Shown: positions 6,794 through 16,068, counted from the first letter of the stretch. The stretch: DNA of 64,000 bases from Amycolatopsis sp. NBC_01480 (GCF_036227205.1 NZ_CP109442.1:6820001-6884000), one strand, 5' to 3'. The notes: generated by a model not told the origin, from the letters alone. Numbers and translations are program-made.

Positions 6794-8323
6794 TCAGTCC
6801 AAGAATTCCAGCTGGACCGTCTTGCGGGGCATCAGCACCAGCGCCACGACGCTGAGCACGGCGACCCCGACCAGCGCGAGGAACACGTTGTGCGTGGCGT
6901 CCGCGAGGGCGCCACGCACGAACCCCGCGGCGGCCGAATGGTCGGCGTGGCCGCCGAGCACCAGGCTCGTGGCGTCCACGCTGTCCGGCAGCTTGCCAGC
7001 CAGCTCCGCGGGCGGGTTCGCGAAACGGTTCGCCAGGGTGGCGTTGGCGATCGCGCCGAACAGGGCCGCGCCGACCGCGCTGCCGAGGGATCGGCTGAAC
7101 ATGTTGGTCGCCGTCACCACGCCGCGCCGTTCCCAGCCGACGGTGGACTGCACGGCCACCACGGTCGGGCTCGCGGCCAGGCCCAGCCCGATGCCGAGCA
7201 CGAACGACGAGCCGGCCGCGGCCCAGATCGACGAGTCCGGCCCGAGGGTGGTGGTCAGCACCCCGCCGACGATGATGAACACGGCGCCGATCAGCGCCGT
7301 GTCGCGGAACCCGATCTTCATGTAGATCCGGCCGGAGAGTGAAGCGGCGAGCGGCCAGCCGATCGTCAGCGCGGCGAGGGCGAACCCGGCGGTGAGCGCG
7401 CCGGTGCCGAGCACGCCCTGGGCGTACGTCGGCAGGTACGAGCTCAGCCCCATCATCACCGCGCCGACCACCAGCGCGACCAGGCTGCCGCCGACGAGCG
7501 TACGCCGGGTGAACACCCACAGCGGCAGCACCGGCTCCTTCGCCCGTTGCTCCACCAGCACGAACGCGATCAGCGCCAGCGCGCCGGCGGCGAAGATCAG
7601 CAGGCTCGGCGCCGACGCCCAGCCCCACGCGACGCCGCCTTCCAGCAGCGCGAGGATCAGCGCCGTGCAGCCGAAGGTGAGCAGCGCGGCGCCGGCGTAG
7701 TCGATGCGGTGCCGGCTGCGCTCCACCCGCTCGGTGAACTTGCGGTAGAGCATCCAGGCGGCGATCGCGCCCAGCGGCAGGTTGACGAAGAAGATCCAGC
7801 GCCAGCTCAGGTACTCGGAGAACACGCCGCCGAGCGTCGGCCCGACCACCGACGCGATGGCCCACACGCCGGCCAGGTAGCCCTGGACCCGCGCGCGCTC
7901 CTCGACCGTGTAGAGGTCGCCGACCATGGTCATGCTGATCGGCTGCACCGCGCCGGCGCCGATGCCCTGCACCGCGCGCGCCGCGATCAGCACCGGCATG
8001 CTCCAGGCCGCGCCGCACAGCACCGAGCCGACCAGGAAGGCCGCGATGCCGAAGAACATCACCGGGCGGCGGCCGAGCACGTCGGCGAACTTCCCATACA
8101 GCGGGACGGTGACCGCCTGCGTCAGCAGGTACACCGAGAACAGCCAGGGGAACTGCGAGAACCCGCCGAGGTCGCGGACCACGGACGGGACGGCGGTGGC
8201 GATGATCGTGCTGTCCAGCGCGACCAGCCCGGTACTGAGCATGACTGCCGCCAGGACCGGTCCGCGCTCGGACCGCAGGCCGACGCCCTTCTTGGCCGTA
8301 CTGGCCGGGACCGCCGTGTTCAT
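6794..8323 (-). CDS. DHA2-family MFS multidrug exporter (EmrB/QacA type)
   Basis: This 509-residue membrane protein has the 14-helix layout of drug:proton antiporters of the DHA2 group. LDSTIIATAVPSVVRDL (helix 1) contains the family motif D. GKFADVLGRRPVMFFG is motif A between helices 2 and 3. IAARAVQGIGAGAVQPISM is motif B, and GVWAIASVVGPTLGGVF is motif C, typical of exporters. The substrate is unknown. I place the start at ATG 8323 (MNTAVPAS) because the frame upstream is unrelated. It is divergent from the DUF1015 gene and convergent with the F420 oxidoreductase. No regulator stands beside it. Confidence 0.9.
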   Translation of the reverse strand: MNTAVPASTAKKGVGLRSERGPVLAAVMLSTGLVALDSTIIATAVPSVVRDLGGFSQFPWLFSVYLLTQAVTVPLYGKFADVLGRRPVMFFGIAAFLVGSVLCGAAWSMPVLIAARAVQGIGAGAVQPISMTMVGDLYTVEERARVQGYLAGVWAIASVVGPTLGGVFSEYLSWRWIFFVNLPLGAIAAWMLYRKFTERVERSRHRIDYAGAALLTFGCTALILALLEGGVAWGWASAPSLLIFAAGALALIAFVLVEQRAKEPVLPLWVFTRRTLVGGSLVALVVGAVMMGLSSYLPTYAQGVLGTGALTAGFALAALTIGWPLAASLSGRIYMKIGFRDTALIGAVFIIVGGVLTTTLGPDSSIWAAAGSSFVLGIGLGLAASPTVVAVQSTVGWERRGVVTATNMFSRSLGSAVGAALFGAIANATLANRFANPPAELAGKLPDSVDATSLVLGGHADHSAAAGFVRGALADATHNVFLALVGVAVLSVVALVLMPRKTVQLEFLD

Positions 8324-8483
8324 GCGCCCAGCTCGGCGACGTCGGATGCCGCGGCGGCAGGCTGGTTCATCGGTCGTCTGCTCCTCGGGGTGCCCATGGC
8401 TGGCTTCAACTCCTTCGCGTCGACAAGCATTCCACGAACGAGTGAAGGGTTTTCGCGGACGCCCGGCCCGACATGATGGGGGG

Positions 8484-9632
8484 ATGGACACGTGGGTGCG
8501 GCCGATCCGCCGCGGATGGGTGGTGCGCGGTCGCGTGCCCGGGCCGGATGTCGACGAGTTCGCGGAGCCGGACGCCGTCGTCGCCGCGCTGGCGTCCCCG
8601 GAGGCGGCGGGGGACACGCTGCTGGCCGTGCAGCATCCGGCGCGGACGCCGGCCGCGCTCGCCCGCGGGCTGGACCTGAACGCCGCGCTGCCCTCGGCGC
8701 GCGCCGCGCTGGCCCGGATCCGGGCACTGCATTACCGGTCGCTGAGCGGCTTCGTCGCGGCGTACCGGATCGACGGCCCGGACGGGGCGGCGTCCGGGGT
8801 GCTGTGCCTGGTCGACCTGAGCGAGCTGAACTCGGGCCGCGCCCACGTGCGGCACACGGAGGAGGTGTACCCGCACGTGGTCGCGGAGCGCGCCGCCGTG
8901 CTGGCCGGCCTCGGCTGCGCGACGAGCGCGGCGATGCTGGTCCCGGCCGAGGACGGGGCGCTGCTGACCGAGGCCGTCGAATCGGCGTGCGCCGGGCTCG
9001 GCACACCGGATGTGTCCACTGTGGACCTCGCCGGCCGCCGGCACGAGCTGTGGGCGGTGCCGTCCGGGACCGTGCAGGCGCGCCTGCTCACCGCCGTGGC
9101 CCGGTCGGACCTGCTGGTCGCGGACGGCAACCACCGGGTCGCGGCCGCCGCGGCCACCGGCCAGGGCGCTCTGCTCGCGCTGGTCACGGCCGGGCCGCGG
9201 CTGGAGATCGGCGCGATCAACCGCGTCCTCACCGGGTTCTCCGCGGCGGAGCTGGCGAGCGCCTGGCGCGGGGCGGGTCTGGAGGTCACCGCGACGACGG
9301 ACCGGACACCGCCTTCGTGCCCCGGCACAGTGGTGGTCCTGGCCGGCGACGAGGCCCTGCGCGTCACCCTGCCCGTGGCCGGCTCCCTGATGATCGACCA
9401 CGAGGCGGTCGAGCGGGTGCTGTTCGGGCAGGCGCTGGGCGTGGACCCGGACGGGCCCGCGGTGCGGCCGCTGCCGGAGGGCCGCCCGGTGCCGCCGGGC
9501 GCGCTGGTCCAGCTCGCGCCCGTGCCGTTCGAGACGGTGCTGAAGGTCCACGCGGCGGGCCGGCGCCTGCCGCGCAAGGCCACCTACTTCACCCCGAAAC
9601 CCCTGGGCGGGCTGGTGCTGGCGGAGATCTGA
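8484..9632 (+). CDS. DUF1015 family protein
   Basis: The 382-residue protein shows the conserved blocks of DUF1015: LHYRSLSGFVAAYRIDG, RHTEEVYPHVVAERAAVL, LLVADGNHRVAAA (the DGxHR block, about residues 212-224) and the C-terminal PRKATYFTPKPLGGLV. The family is widespread and is distantly related to ParB/Srx-like folds that include a free-serine kinase in archaea. The role of the bacterial proteins is not settled, so I give no reaction. All conserved blocks are intact. It is divergent from the exporter and convergent with the sugar-binding lipoprotein, 10 bp away. Confidence 0.85.
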   Translation: MDTWVRPIRRGWVVRGRVPGPDVDEFAEPDAVVAALASPEAAGDTLLAVQHPARTPAALARGLDLNAALPSARAALARIRALHYRSLSGFVAAYRIDGPDGAASGVLCLVDLSELNSGRAHVRHTEEVYPHVVAERAAVLAGLGCATSAAMLVPAEDGALLTEAVESACAGLGTPDVSTVDLAGRRHELWAVPSGTVQARLLTAVARSDLLVADGNHRVAAAAATGQGALLALVTAGPRLEIGAINRVLTGFSAAELASAWRGAGLEVTATTDRTPPSCPGTVVVLAGDEALRVTLPVAGSLMIDHEAVERVLFGQALGVDPDGPAVRPLPEGRPVPPGALVQLAPVPFETVLKVHAAGRRLPRKATYFTPKPLGGLVLAEI

Positions 9633-9642
9633 CGGCGGCCGC

Positions 9643-10941
9643 TCAGGGGATGATGCCGCGTGACTCGAGCGCGTCGGCCAGGCGCTCGCGCAGCTCCTGG
9701 GCGGTGGCCTGCGGGTCGATTTCGGCGGGCGGGGAAAGGACTTTCGAGATCACCGTCGACAGGTTCTGGTACGCGGGGGTGAGCGGGCGGACGGCGGCGT
9801 CGCCGAGCGCGGTGCGGATGTCGTCCTTCATCGGGAACTGTTGCGCCATCGTGGGATTCGCGGTCGCGTCGGCGGGTTTGGCCGGGTCCAGCGGCTTGGT
9901 GTCACTGTAGATCGAGGAGAGGCTCGGCGGCTCGCCGTCGAGAAGCGCTTGGTACTTCTGGCTTTCCTCGTTGCGGAGGCAGAGCGCGGCCTCGAACGCC
10001 TCGCGTTTGTGCGGCGAATAGGTGCTGACGGCGAGGTTGTAACCGCCGATCGTCCCGTGCGCCTCGCGTCCGGGCACGGCCGCCGGGTACGGCGCCCACT
10101 TGATGTGGCTGACGTCCTGCGGCTTCTCCTGCGCGTAGGCCGCGTAGACGAACGGCCAGTTCAGCTGGAACGCCGCCTGCCCGCGCTGGAAGGCCTGGCG
10201 GACCTCGTCCTCCTTCTGGTTGGTCAGCGAGGGGTCGGTGATTCCGGTGCTGGCCAGGGTTTTCAGCAGCTGCAGCGCCTGGACGGCCCCGTCGTCCATC
10301 ACGACGGACTTGCTGTCGCCGGACAGGATGTGCCCGCCCTCGGAGGCGACGAGGGTGTTGTAGAAGACGACCAGCCCCTCGTACTGCGCGCCGGTGAACA
10401 CCACCTGGTACGGCTTGCCGGCGGCCTTGAGCCGCCGGGCCTGCGCCATCATCTCGTCGAACGTCCGCGGCGGCGCCGGGGTGAGACGGTCGTCGTACCA
10501 GAGCAGCTGGATGTTGGTGTTCTTGGTGGCGCCGTACAGCTTCCCGTTCCACTGGGCGGTGGCGAGCGGCCCCGGCAGCACGTCTTTGGTAGCGGCGGCG
10601 CGGTCCGCCCCGGTCCACGGGTCGATCCAGCCGGCCTCGGCGAACTCGGGGATCCAGGTGACGTCCAGCCCGAGCACGTCCATGGAGTCGTCCCCCGCGG
10701 CCAGCCGCCGCACCATCTGCTCCCGCTGCCCGTCGGCCGCGCGCGGCAGCTTGTTGTAGACGATCCGGTACCGCCCGGCCGCTTCCTGGGTGCATTTGTC
10801 GACGAGCGTCTGCATGTGGTCTTCGGGGGAGAGGTAGAGGTTGATCGTGGTCCCGCTTTCGGCCGAACACCCGGCCACCAGCGCCCCCGCCACGATCGCC
10901 GCCCCCGCGAGGGCCCGCCCGCGCCTGGTCCCCTGCCGCAT
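9643..10941 (-). CDS. ABC-transporter sugar-binding lipoprotein (LpqY-like)
   Basis: This 432-residue extracellular solute-binding protein (family 1) begins with a lipoprotein signal ending LVAGC, with Cys the lipidated residue. The body has INLYLSPEDHMQTLVDKC, MDVLGLDVTWIPEFAEAGW and WNGKLYGATKNTNIQLLWYD, the blocks seen in trehalose- and maltose-type binding proteins such as mycobacterial LpqY. ATG 10941 is supported by GAGGAGG. The expected permease and ATPase genes (SugABC-like) are not within reach on either side, so this is an orphan here, and it must work with a transporter encoded elsewhere. The sugar is unknown. Confidence 0.85.
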   Translation of the reverse strand: MRQGTRRGRALAGAAIVAGALVAGCSAESGTTINLYLSPEDHMQTLVDKCTQEAAGRYRIVYNKLPRAADGQREQMVRRLAAGDDSMDVLGLDVTWIPEFAEAGWIDPWTGADRAAATKDVLPGPLATAQWNGKLYGATKNTNIQLLWYDDRLTPAPPRTFDEMMAQARRLKAAGKPYQVVFTGAQYEGLVVFYNTLVASEGGHILSGDSKSVVMDDGAVQALQLLKTLASTGITDPSLTNQKEDEVRQAFQRGQAAFQLNWPFVYAAYAQEKPQDVSHIKWAPYPAAVPGREAHGTIGGYNLAVSTYSPHKREAFEAALCLRNEESQKYQALLDGEPPSLSSIYSDTKPLDPAKPADATANPTMAQQFPMKDDIRTALGDAAVRPLTPAYQNLSTVISKVLSPPAEIDPQATAQELRERLADALESRGIIP

Positions 10942-11062
10942 GAGGCCTCCTCGCACCGATCACCCGTCGTAGCCGAGAAGCCTCACATCGTGGCCGGTTG
11001 CCTCTTTCGAGTCAAGACGCGAAATCCTGCAGGTCAACGCTCCCGCGGCCTAGGATCCACTC

Positions 11063-12154
11063 GTGAAGCTGCCCGTGATGCCGCCCGTGCGGCCGATGCT
11101 GGCCAAGGCCGTGCACGAGGTGCCGCGCGCCGGGGGACTGTGGTTCGAGCCCAAGTGGGACGGGTTCCGCTGTGTCGTGTTCCGCGATCAGGACGAGGTG
11201 GAGCTGGGCTCGCGCAACGACCGGCCGTTGACGCGGTACTTCCCCGAGCTGGTGCAGCTGCTCAAGGACGCCCTGCCGCCGCGGTGTGTCGTCGACGGGG
11301 AGATCGTGCTGGTGACGCCGCGGGGGCTGGACTTCGGGGCGCTTCAGCTGCGGCTGCATCCCGCGGCCTCGCGCGTGGCGAAACTGGCTGAGGAGACGCC
11401 GGCCAGCTTCATCGCGTTCGACCTGTTGGCGCTGGACGACCGGGATCTCACCGGGGAGCCGTTCAGCGAGCGGCGGCGGCTGCTCGAAGACGCGCTCGGC
11501 GGCGATCCGACCGGCGCACTGCAACGCGTCCACCTCACGCCGCTGTCCACCGACCCGGACACGGCGCAGGACTGGTTCACCCGCTTCGAGGGCGCGGGTT
11601 TCGACGGGGTGATGGCCAAACCCGCCGATCAGCCGTACGAGCAGGACAAGCGCGTGATGTGGAAGGTCAAGCACGAGCGCACGGCGGACTGCGTCGTCGC
11701 CGGGTTCCGGTGGCACAAGGACGGCGCCGGGATCGGGTCGCTGCTGCTCGGGCTGTTCGACGAGCGCGGCGAGCTGCACCACGTCGGCGTCGCCAGCAGT
11801 TTCACCGCGAAGCGGCGGCGGGAGCTGGTGGACGAACTCAAGCCGCTGACCGAAAACGCGCTCGACGGGCATCCCTGGCGGACCTGGGCCGAGTACCAGA
11901 CCGCCGATGAGGAGACCGGGAGGCGGCCGGGCGCGAACAGCCGCTGGGCGCCGCAGAAGGACCTGAGCTGGGAGCCGGTGCGGCCCGAGTGGGTCGCCGA
12001 GATCCAGTACGAGCACCTGCAGGGCGGCCGGCTGCGGCACGGCGGGCGGCTGGTGCGCTTCCGGCCCGACCGCGAACCCGCGTCCTGCACGTACGCCCAG
12101 CTCGAAGAGGCGCCGCCGGCCGAACTGGCCGCGTTGTTCCGGGAGGCGAGATGA
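11063..12154 (+). CDS. ligC: ATP-dependent DNA ligase LigC
   Basis: The 363-residue enzyme is a compact ATP-dependent ligase. Motif I, FEPKWDGFR, has the adenylated Lys at 31. VVDGEIVL is motif III, FIAFDLLAL motif IIIa, DGVMAKPADQPY motif IV, and KVKHERTADCVVAGF motif V. The oligonucleotide-binding domain fills the C-terminal third. Length and sequence fit the LigC group of mycobacteria (Rv3731 type), which acts in DNA repair gap filling. The start codon is GTG. The stop overlaps the ATG of the next gene (ATGA at 12151-12154), so ligase and primase-polymerase are translationally coupled. Confidence 0.92.
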   Translation: MKLPVMPPVRPMLAKAVHEVPRAGGLWFEPKWDGFRCVVFRDQDEVELGSRNDRPLTRYFPELVQLLKDALPPRCVVDGEIVLVTPRGLDFGALQLRLHPAASRVAKLAEETPASFIAFDLLALDDRDLTGEPFSERRRLLEDALGGDPTGALQRVHLTPLSTDPDTAQDWFTRFEGAGFDGVMAKPADQPYEQDKRVMWKVKHERTADCVVAGFRWHKDGAGIGSLLLGLFDERGELHHVGVASSFTAKRRRELVDELKPLTENALDGHPWRTWAEYQTADEETGRRPGANSRWAPQKDLSWEPVRPEWVAEIQYEHLQGGRLRHGGRLVRFRPDREPASCTYAQLEEAPPAELAALFREAR

Positions 12155-13146
12155 TCCTCGACGTCGACGGGGTCGAGCTGACCGTGTCCAGCCCGGACAA
12201 GGTCTACTTCCCCGAGCACGGCGAGACGAAGCTCGACCTCGTCCGCTACTACCAGGCCGTCGCCGGGCCGCTGCTCGACCGGCTCGGCGGCCGTCCGCTG
12301 CTGCTGGAGCGCTACCCGGACGGCGCGGGCGGCAAGTCGTGGTTCCAGAAGCGGGTACCGAAGAACGCGCCGGACTGGCTCACCACCACCGTCGTCTCCA
12401 CTCCGAACGGCACGACCAGCGACGCGCTCGTGGCCGCCGACCTCGCGCACGTGCTGTGGGCGGTCAACCAAGGCTGCCTCGGCTTCCACGTCTGGCCCAA
12501 CCGCGCTGCTGCGCTGGATATCGCCGACGAACTGCGGATCGACCTCGACCCGTCACCCGGCATCGGTTTCCCGCAGTTGCGTGACGCTGCCGTGCTCGTA
12601 CGCGCGTTCCTCGGCGAGCTGGGTATCGAGGCGTACGTGAAGACGTCCGGCTCCCGCGGTCTGCACCTGTACGCGATCCTCGAGCCGCGCTGGGACGGCT
12701 ACCAGGTCCGCGCCGCGGCGGTCGCGCTCGCGCGGGCGCTGGAACGGCGGCACCCGGACCTGATCACCGCCCAGTGGTGGAAGGAAGAGCGCGGCTCTCG
12801 CGTGTTCGTCGACTTCAACCAGAACGCGCCGCACAAAACGGTGTTCGGCGCCTGGTGCGTGCGCCCGCGCGTCGGCGGCCAGGTCTCCACGCCGATCTCG
12901 TGGGACGAGCTCCCGACGATCGAACCGGACACCCTCACACTGTCCACCGTCCCGGCCCGCGTGGCGGCCGCCGGCGACCCGTGGGCCGGCGCGAACGACC
13001 GGCCGCAGTCGATCGAACCGCTGCTGGAGCTGTCCCGCGAGGACCTGGCGAGCGGGCTGATGGACGCGCCATGGCCGCCGGTCTACCCGAAGATGCCGAA
13101 CGAGCCGCCGCGGGTGGCGCCCAGCCGGGCCAAGAAAAGCTCGTGA
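12151..13146 (+). CDS. LigD-type primase-polymerase Prim-PolC
   Basis: The 331-residue protein belongs to the archaeo-eukaryotic primase superfamily, the polymerase domain of LigD. The metal-binding Asp pair is in LRIDLDPSPG (Asp131 and Asp133). VKTSGSRGLHLYAILEPRW supplies the conserved Ser/His block, and RVFVDFNQNAPHKTVF the third acidic residue. Stand-alone forms next to ligC (Rv3730c-Rv3731 in M. tuberculosis) fill short gaps with ribonucleotides or deoxynucleotides that LigC then seals. The arrangement here is the same two-gene operon with overlapping stop and start. Its TGA (13144-13146) lies in the arm of a dispersed palindrome. Confidence 0.92.
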   Translation: MILDVDGVELTVSSPDKVYFPEHGETKLDLVRYYQAVAGPLLDRLGGRPLLLERYPDGAGGKSWFQKRVPKNAPDWLTTTVVSTPNGTTSDALVAADLAHVLWAVNQGCLGFHVWPNRAAALDIADELRIDLDPSPGIGFPQLRDAAVLVRAFLGELGIEAYVKTSGSRGLHLYAILEPRWDGYQVRAAAVALARALERRHPDLITAQWWKEERGSRVFVDFNQNAPHKTVFGAWCVRPRVGGQVSTPISWDELPTIEPDTLTLSTVPARVAAAGDPWAGANDRPQSIEPLLELSREDLASGLMDAPWPPVYPKMPNEPPRVAPSRAKKSS

Positions 13147-13184
13147 GTGTTCATGCCGGTTAGAACCGGCATAGACACTCACGA
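13141..13184. repeat. dispersed 44-bp palindrome, copy 2, between convergent genes
   Basis: TCGTGAGTGTTCATGCCGGTT (13141-13161) pairs with AACCGGCATAGACACTCACGA (13164-13184) with two non-Watson-Crick positions. The left arm contains the TGA of prim-polC (13144-13146), and the right arm contains the TGA of the convergent small gene (complement of 13179-13181). The hairpin is placed as a shared terminator for both genes. Confidence 0.92.
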
Positions 13185-13454
13185 CAACGGCAGGTCGAAC
13201 GCCAGCTGCTCGGTCCGATCCAGTGCGGCGGTCGAGCCGGACAGGGCGGCGGCGCAGGCCGGGCACGGGGCGACGTCGTCGCGGGCGCTGAGGTCGATCG
13301 GCGTCCAGGTGCGGGATTCGCGGTCGCCGCAGGCCGAGGCGCGGTAGCGCAGGTCGCCGGAGCGGGTCATCAAATGGGCGACGGGGGAGTCGTCCGGCAG
13401 CGCGCCGACGAGGTACCAGCGCGTCGCGCCGAGGAGCGTGGACGGATTCGCCAT
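13179..13454 (-). CDS. small protein with a CxxC pair, function unknown
   Basis: I do not recognise this 91-residue protein. It starts MANPSTLLGATRWYLVGALPDDSPVAH. It contains LRYRASACGDRESRTW and, later, DDVAPCPACAAAL. One Cys followed by a CPAC pair could bind a metal, but a fourth ligand is not obvious. AGGAGG lies upstream of the ATG at 13454, so expression is likely. It is convergent with prim-polC, and its stop codon is supplied by the dispersed palindrome. Confidence 0.65.
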   Translation of the reverse strand: MANPSTLLGATRWYLVGALPDDSPVAHLMTRSGDLRYRASACGDRESRTWTPIDLSARDDVAPCPACAAALSGSTAALDRTEQLAFDLPLS

Positions 13455-13564
13455 GGAACTGTTCCTCCTGGGGAGGGCGGTTCAGCAGCTTTCCTTACAC
13501 CACGGCCAGTGTCCGTCCGCATGCACGTGAATCCGTGCGTTTGCGCTCGTTCGGCGTGGCGCGC

Positions 13565-14584
13565 TCAGCCGTCCGGCTCGTCGAGGTAACGCAGGATCCG
13601 CAGCATGCCGCGCTCGTCCGGCGTGCTGTCGTCGGACAGACAGGCCTCGAGCCGGCGGGTGAGATCGGCGGCGTCGAACCCCGCGCCGATCAGCACCAGC
13701 TCGGTGCGCCGCGGCCGTCCCGCGGGCCAGGCGGACCGGTCGAACGCGACGAACCCGCCGACGGTGTGCAGCCCGAACCGCGACCGGACGCCGTTCGGGC
13801 CCAGGTCGAGGTGGCCTTTCACGCGGTACAGCCCGGCGGGGCGCTGCTCCAGGAAGTCCAGGAACCGCCGCGGCGAAAGCGGCTGCTCCGCGGTGAACGT
13901 GACGCTCTCGTAAGCCGCGTGCAGGTGCTGGGAGTGGTCGTCGGGCTCCCGCAGATCGTCGAACGAGAGCTGGCCGAAGCGCTCGCGCGGCCGCGGGTCG
14001 AAGAACAGCTCCGGGTCGACGCGGCCGTGGTCGGTGACCAGCAGCGGGACGCCCGGCGCCAGCTCCTCGACAGTGCCGCGCGTCTTGGCCAGCTCCCCGG
14101 CCGTCACGCGGTCGGCCTTGTTGAGCACCACCAGGTCGGCGACGCGCAGGTGGTCGGCGAGCTCGGGGTGGCGTTCGCGGGTGGCCGCGAACTCGGCGGC
14201 GTCGACGACTTCCGCGAGCCCGCCGTAGCGGATGCCGGGGTTGTCGCTGGCGATCATCAGCCGCACCAGGTCACGCGGCTCGGCGATGCCACTGGCCTCG
14301 ACGACGATCACGTCGATGCCCGCTTCGGCGTCGGCGAGCTTGCCGAGCATGGCGTCGAGGCCGCTGGCGTCCACGGCGCAGCACAGGCAGCCGTTGCCGA
14401 GCGAGACCATGGTGTCCACCTGGCCGGAGACGGCGAGCGCGTCGATGTTCACCCGGCCGAAGTCGTTGACCACCACGCCGACCCGGGCGCCCTGGCGGTT
14501 GGCCAGCAGGTGGTTGAGCATCGTGGTCTTGCCCGAGCCCAGGAAGCCCGCGACGAGGACCACCGGGATCCGCTGCCTGGCCAC
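13565..14584 (-). CDS. CobW/COG0523-family GTPase, probable metallochaperone
   Basis: The 339-residue protein is a G3E P-loop GTPase. It has Walker A GFLGSGKTT (residues 12-20), the metal-binding CxCC motif in GNGCLCCAVD, a Walker B-like VIVVEASGIAEP, and the guanine-specificity segment VVLNKADR. The CobW C-terminal domain follows, with LYRVKGHLDLG. COG0523 proteins deliver metals, mostly zinc, to client enzymes; the metal and client here are unknown, and no Zur box is evident. I chose GTG 14584 because GGGAGG lies 7 bp upstream; GTG 14590 is also possible, while the further upstream extension has no family-like sequence. It is divergent from the NO synthase gene. Confidence 0.9.
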   Translation of the reverse strand: MARQRIPVVLVAGFLGSGKTTMLNHLLANRQGARVGVVVNDFGRVNIDALAVSGQVDTMVSLGNGCLCCAVDASGLDAMLGKLADAEAGIDVIVVEASGIAEPRDLVRLMIASDNPGIRYGGLAEVVDAAEFAATRERHPELADHLRVADLVVLNKADRVTAGELAKTRGTVEELAPGVPLLVTDHGRVDPELFFDPRPRERFGQLSFDDLREPDDHSQHLHAAYESVTFTAEQPLSPRRFLDFLEQRPAGLYRVKGHLDLGPNGVRSRFGLHTVGGFVAFDRSAWPAGRPRRTELVLIGAGFDAADLTRRLEACLSDDSTPDERGMLRILRYLDEPDG

Positions 14585-14879
14585 CCGCACCCCTCCCTGC
14601 CGTCGCCGGGACCTTACCTTCCGGGCCCGCGAATACACCGCCAGACCCGCGGAAAGAAGACCGTTCGCCGAATACGTTCGAAAAGACGCATGGGTCCGCC
14701 GGAAACAGCGCGCCGCCCGGTGAGTCACCATTCAGTGGTTGTTTCCGCAGCGTGGTCGGGTAATCTACGCCGTCTGACCGGATCCCTTGGGGCTACAGGG
14801 TTTCTGATCATGACAGCGGAGGAGCGGTGTACTTTTCCGGCGTTTGGCGGGTTGTGTTCTCGGAGAGTGGAGTAGCCCG
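14585..14879. other. divergent promoter region of the CobW-type and nos genes
   Basis: This 295-bp non-coding stretch is noticeably less GC-rich than its surroundings and must hold both promoters. I see no palindrome or riboswitch-like structure I can defend. The only clear element is GGAGAGTGGAG at 14862-14872, the ribosome-binding region of the NO synthase. Confidence 0.5.
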
Positions 14880-15995
14880 GTGACCATGGTGTCCACGCAG
14901 GTGATGCACGGTGTTCAGCTCGCGGAGGCCGAGGAATTCGTGCGGCTCTGCCACGCCGAGGAGGCGGTGCCGCCGGGGCAGCGCCTCGGCGAGCGGCTGG
15001 CGCGGATAGCCGACGAAATCGCCGAGACCGGCACCTATCGGCACACCCCCGCCGAGCTGGCGTACGGCGCGCGGGTGGCGTGGCGCAACTCGGCCCGGTG
15101 CATCGGCCGGCTCTACTGGCGCAGCCTGCGGGTCCGCGACCGGCGGCACGTGCGCGACGCCGCCGGCCTCGCCGGGGAGTGCGTGGCGCACCTGCGGGAG
15201 GCGACGCGCGGCGGGCGCATCCGTCCGACCATCACCGTGTTCGCGCCGGACACCCCGGCCGGGCCGGGCCCGCGCATCCACAACGCCCAGCTGGTCCGCT
15301 ACGCCGGTTACCGGCTGGACGACGGCTCCGTGCTCGGCGACCCGCGGCAGGTCGACTTCACCCGGAGCGTGCGGGAGCTGGGCTGGCGGGGCCCGGAGCG
15401 CCGCGGCTCGTTCGACGTGCTGCCACTGCTGGTCGAGGCCCGCCCGGGCGAGCGGCGGCTGTTCGGCCTGCCCGCCGATGCGGTGCTGGAGGTGCCGCTG
15501 ACGCACCCGGACCACCGCTGGTTCGCCGGCCTCGGGCTGCGCTGGCACGCGGTGCCCGCGATCAGCGACATGCCGCTGGAGATCGGCGGCGTGCGGTACC
15601 CGGCGGCGCCGTTCAACGGCTGGTACATGGCCAGCGAGATCGGCGCGCGCAACCTCGCCGACCCCGGCCGGTACGACCTGCTGCCGGTGGTCGCCGACCT
15701 GATGGGCCTGGCCACCGGCGACGACCGCACGCTGTGGCGCGACCGCGCGCTGGTCGAGCTGACCCTGGCCGTGCAGCACTCGTTCGACCAGGCCGGGGTC
15801 ACCGTCGCCGACCACCACTCGGAGTCGCGGCGGTTCCTCGACCACCTCGAACGAGAGGAGCGAGCGGGCCGTTCGTGCCCGGCGGACTGGAGCTGGATCG
15901 TGCCGCCGCTCTCGGGCGCGCAGACCGCCGTTTTCCACCGCTACTACGACGAGCCGGACCCGGCGGCGCGGCCGGCCTTCCTACCGCCCGGCTGA
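14880..15995 (+). CDS. nos: bacterial nitric oxide synthase (oxygenase domain only)
   Basis: The 371-residue enzyme converts L-arginine to citrulline and NO. It matches the oxygenase domain of NO synthases along its length. RVAWRNSARCIGRLYW contains the heme-ligating Cys (Cys74). FNGWYMASEIGARNL carries the Glu that holds arginine. HPDHRWFAGLGLRWHAVPAISDM and the terminal SWIVPPLSGAQTAVFHRYY are family-diagnostic. There is no fused reductase, as usual for bacterial NOS, so electrons must come from another protein. The flavodoxin-fold gene 73 bp downstream is a candidate. GTG 14880 sits 7 bp after TGGAG; ATG 14886 is the alternative. Confidence 0.95.
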   Translation: MTMVSTQVMHGVQLAEAEEFVRLCHAEEAVPPGQRLGERLARIADEIAETGTYRHTPAELAYGARVAWRNSARCIGRLYWRSLRVRDRRHVRDAAGLAGECVAHLREATRGGRIRPTITVFAPDTPAGPGPRIHNAQLVRYAGYRLDDGSVLGDPRQVDFTRSVRELGWRGPERRGSFDVLPLLVEARPGERRLFGLPADAVLEVPLTHPDHRWFAGLGLRWHAVPAISDMPLEIGGVRYPAAPFNGWYMASEIGARNLADPGRYDLLPVVADLMGLATGDDRTLWRDRALVELTLAVQHSFDQAGVTVADHHSESRRFLDHLEREERAGRSCPADWSWIVPPLSGAQTAVFHRYYDEPDPAARPAFLPPG

Positions 15996-16068
15996 ACGGG
16001 AACGCCCGTTCGGCGGATCGTGGAAGACCGGGGGAGCCGCCGGTCCGCAGCGGGCGGAGAATGGGGTC

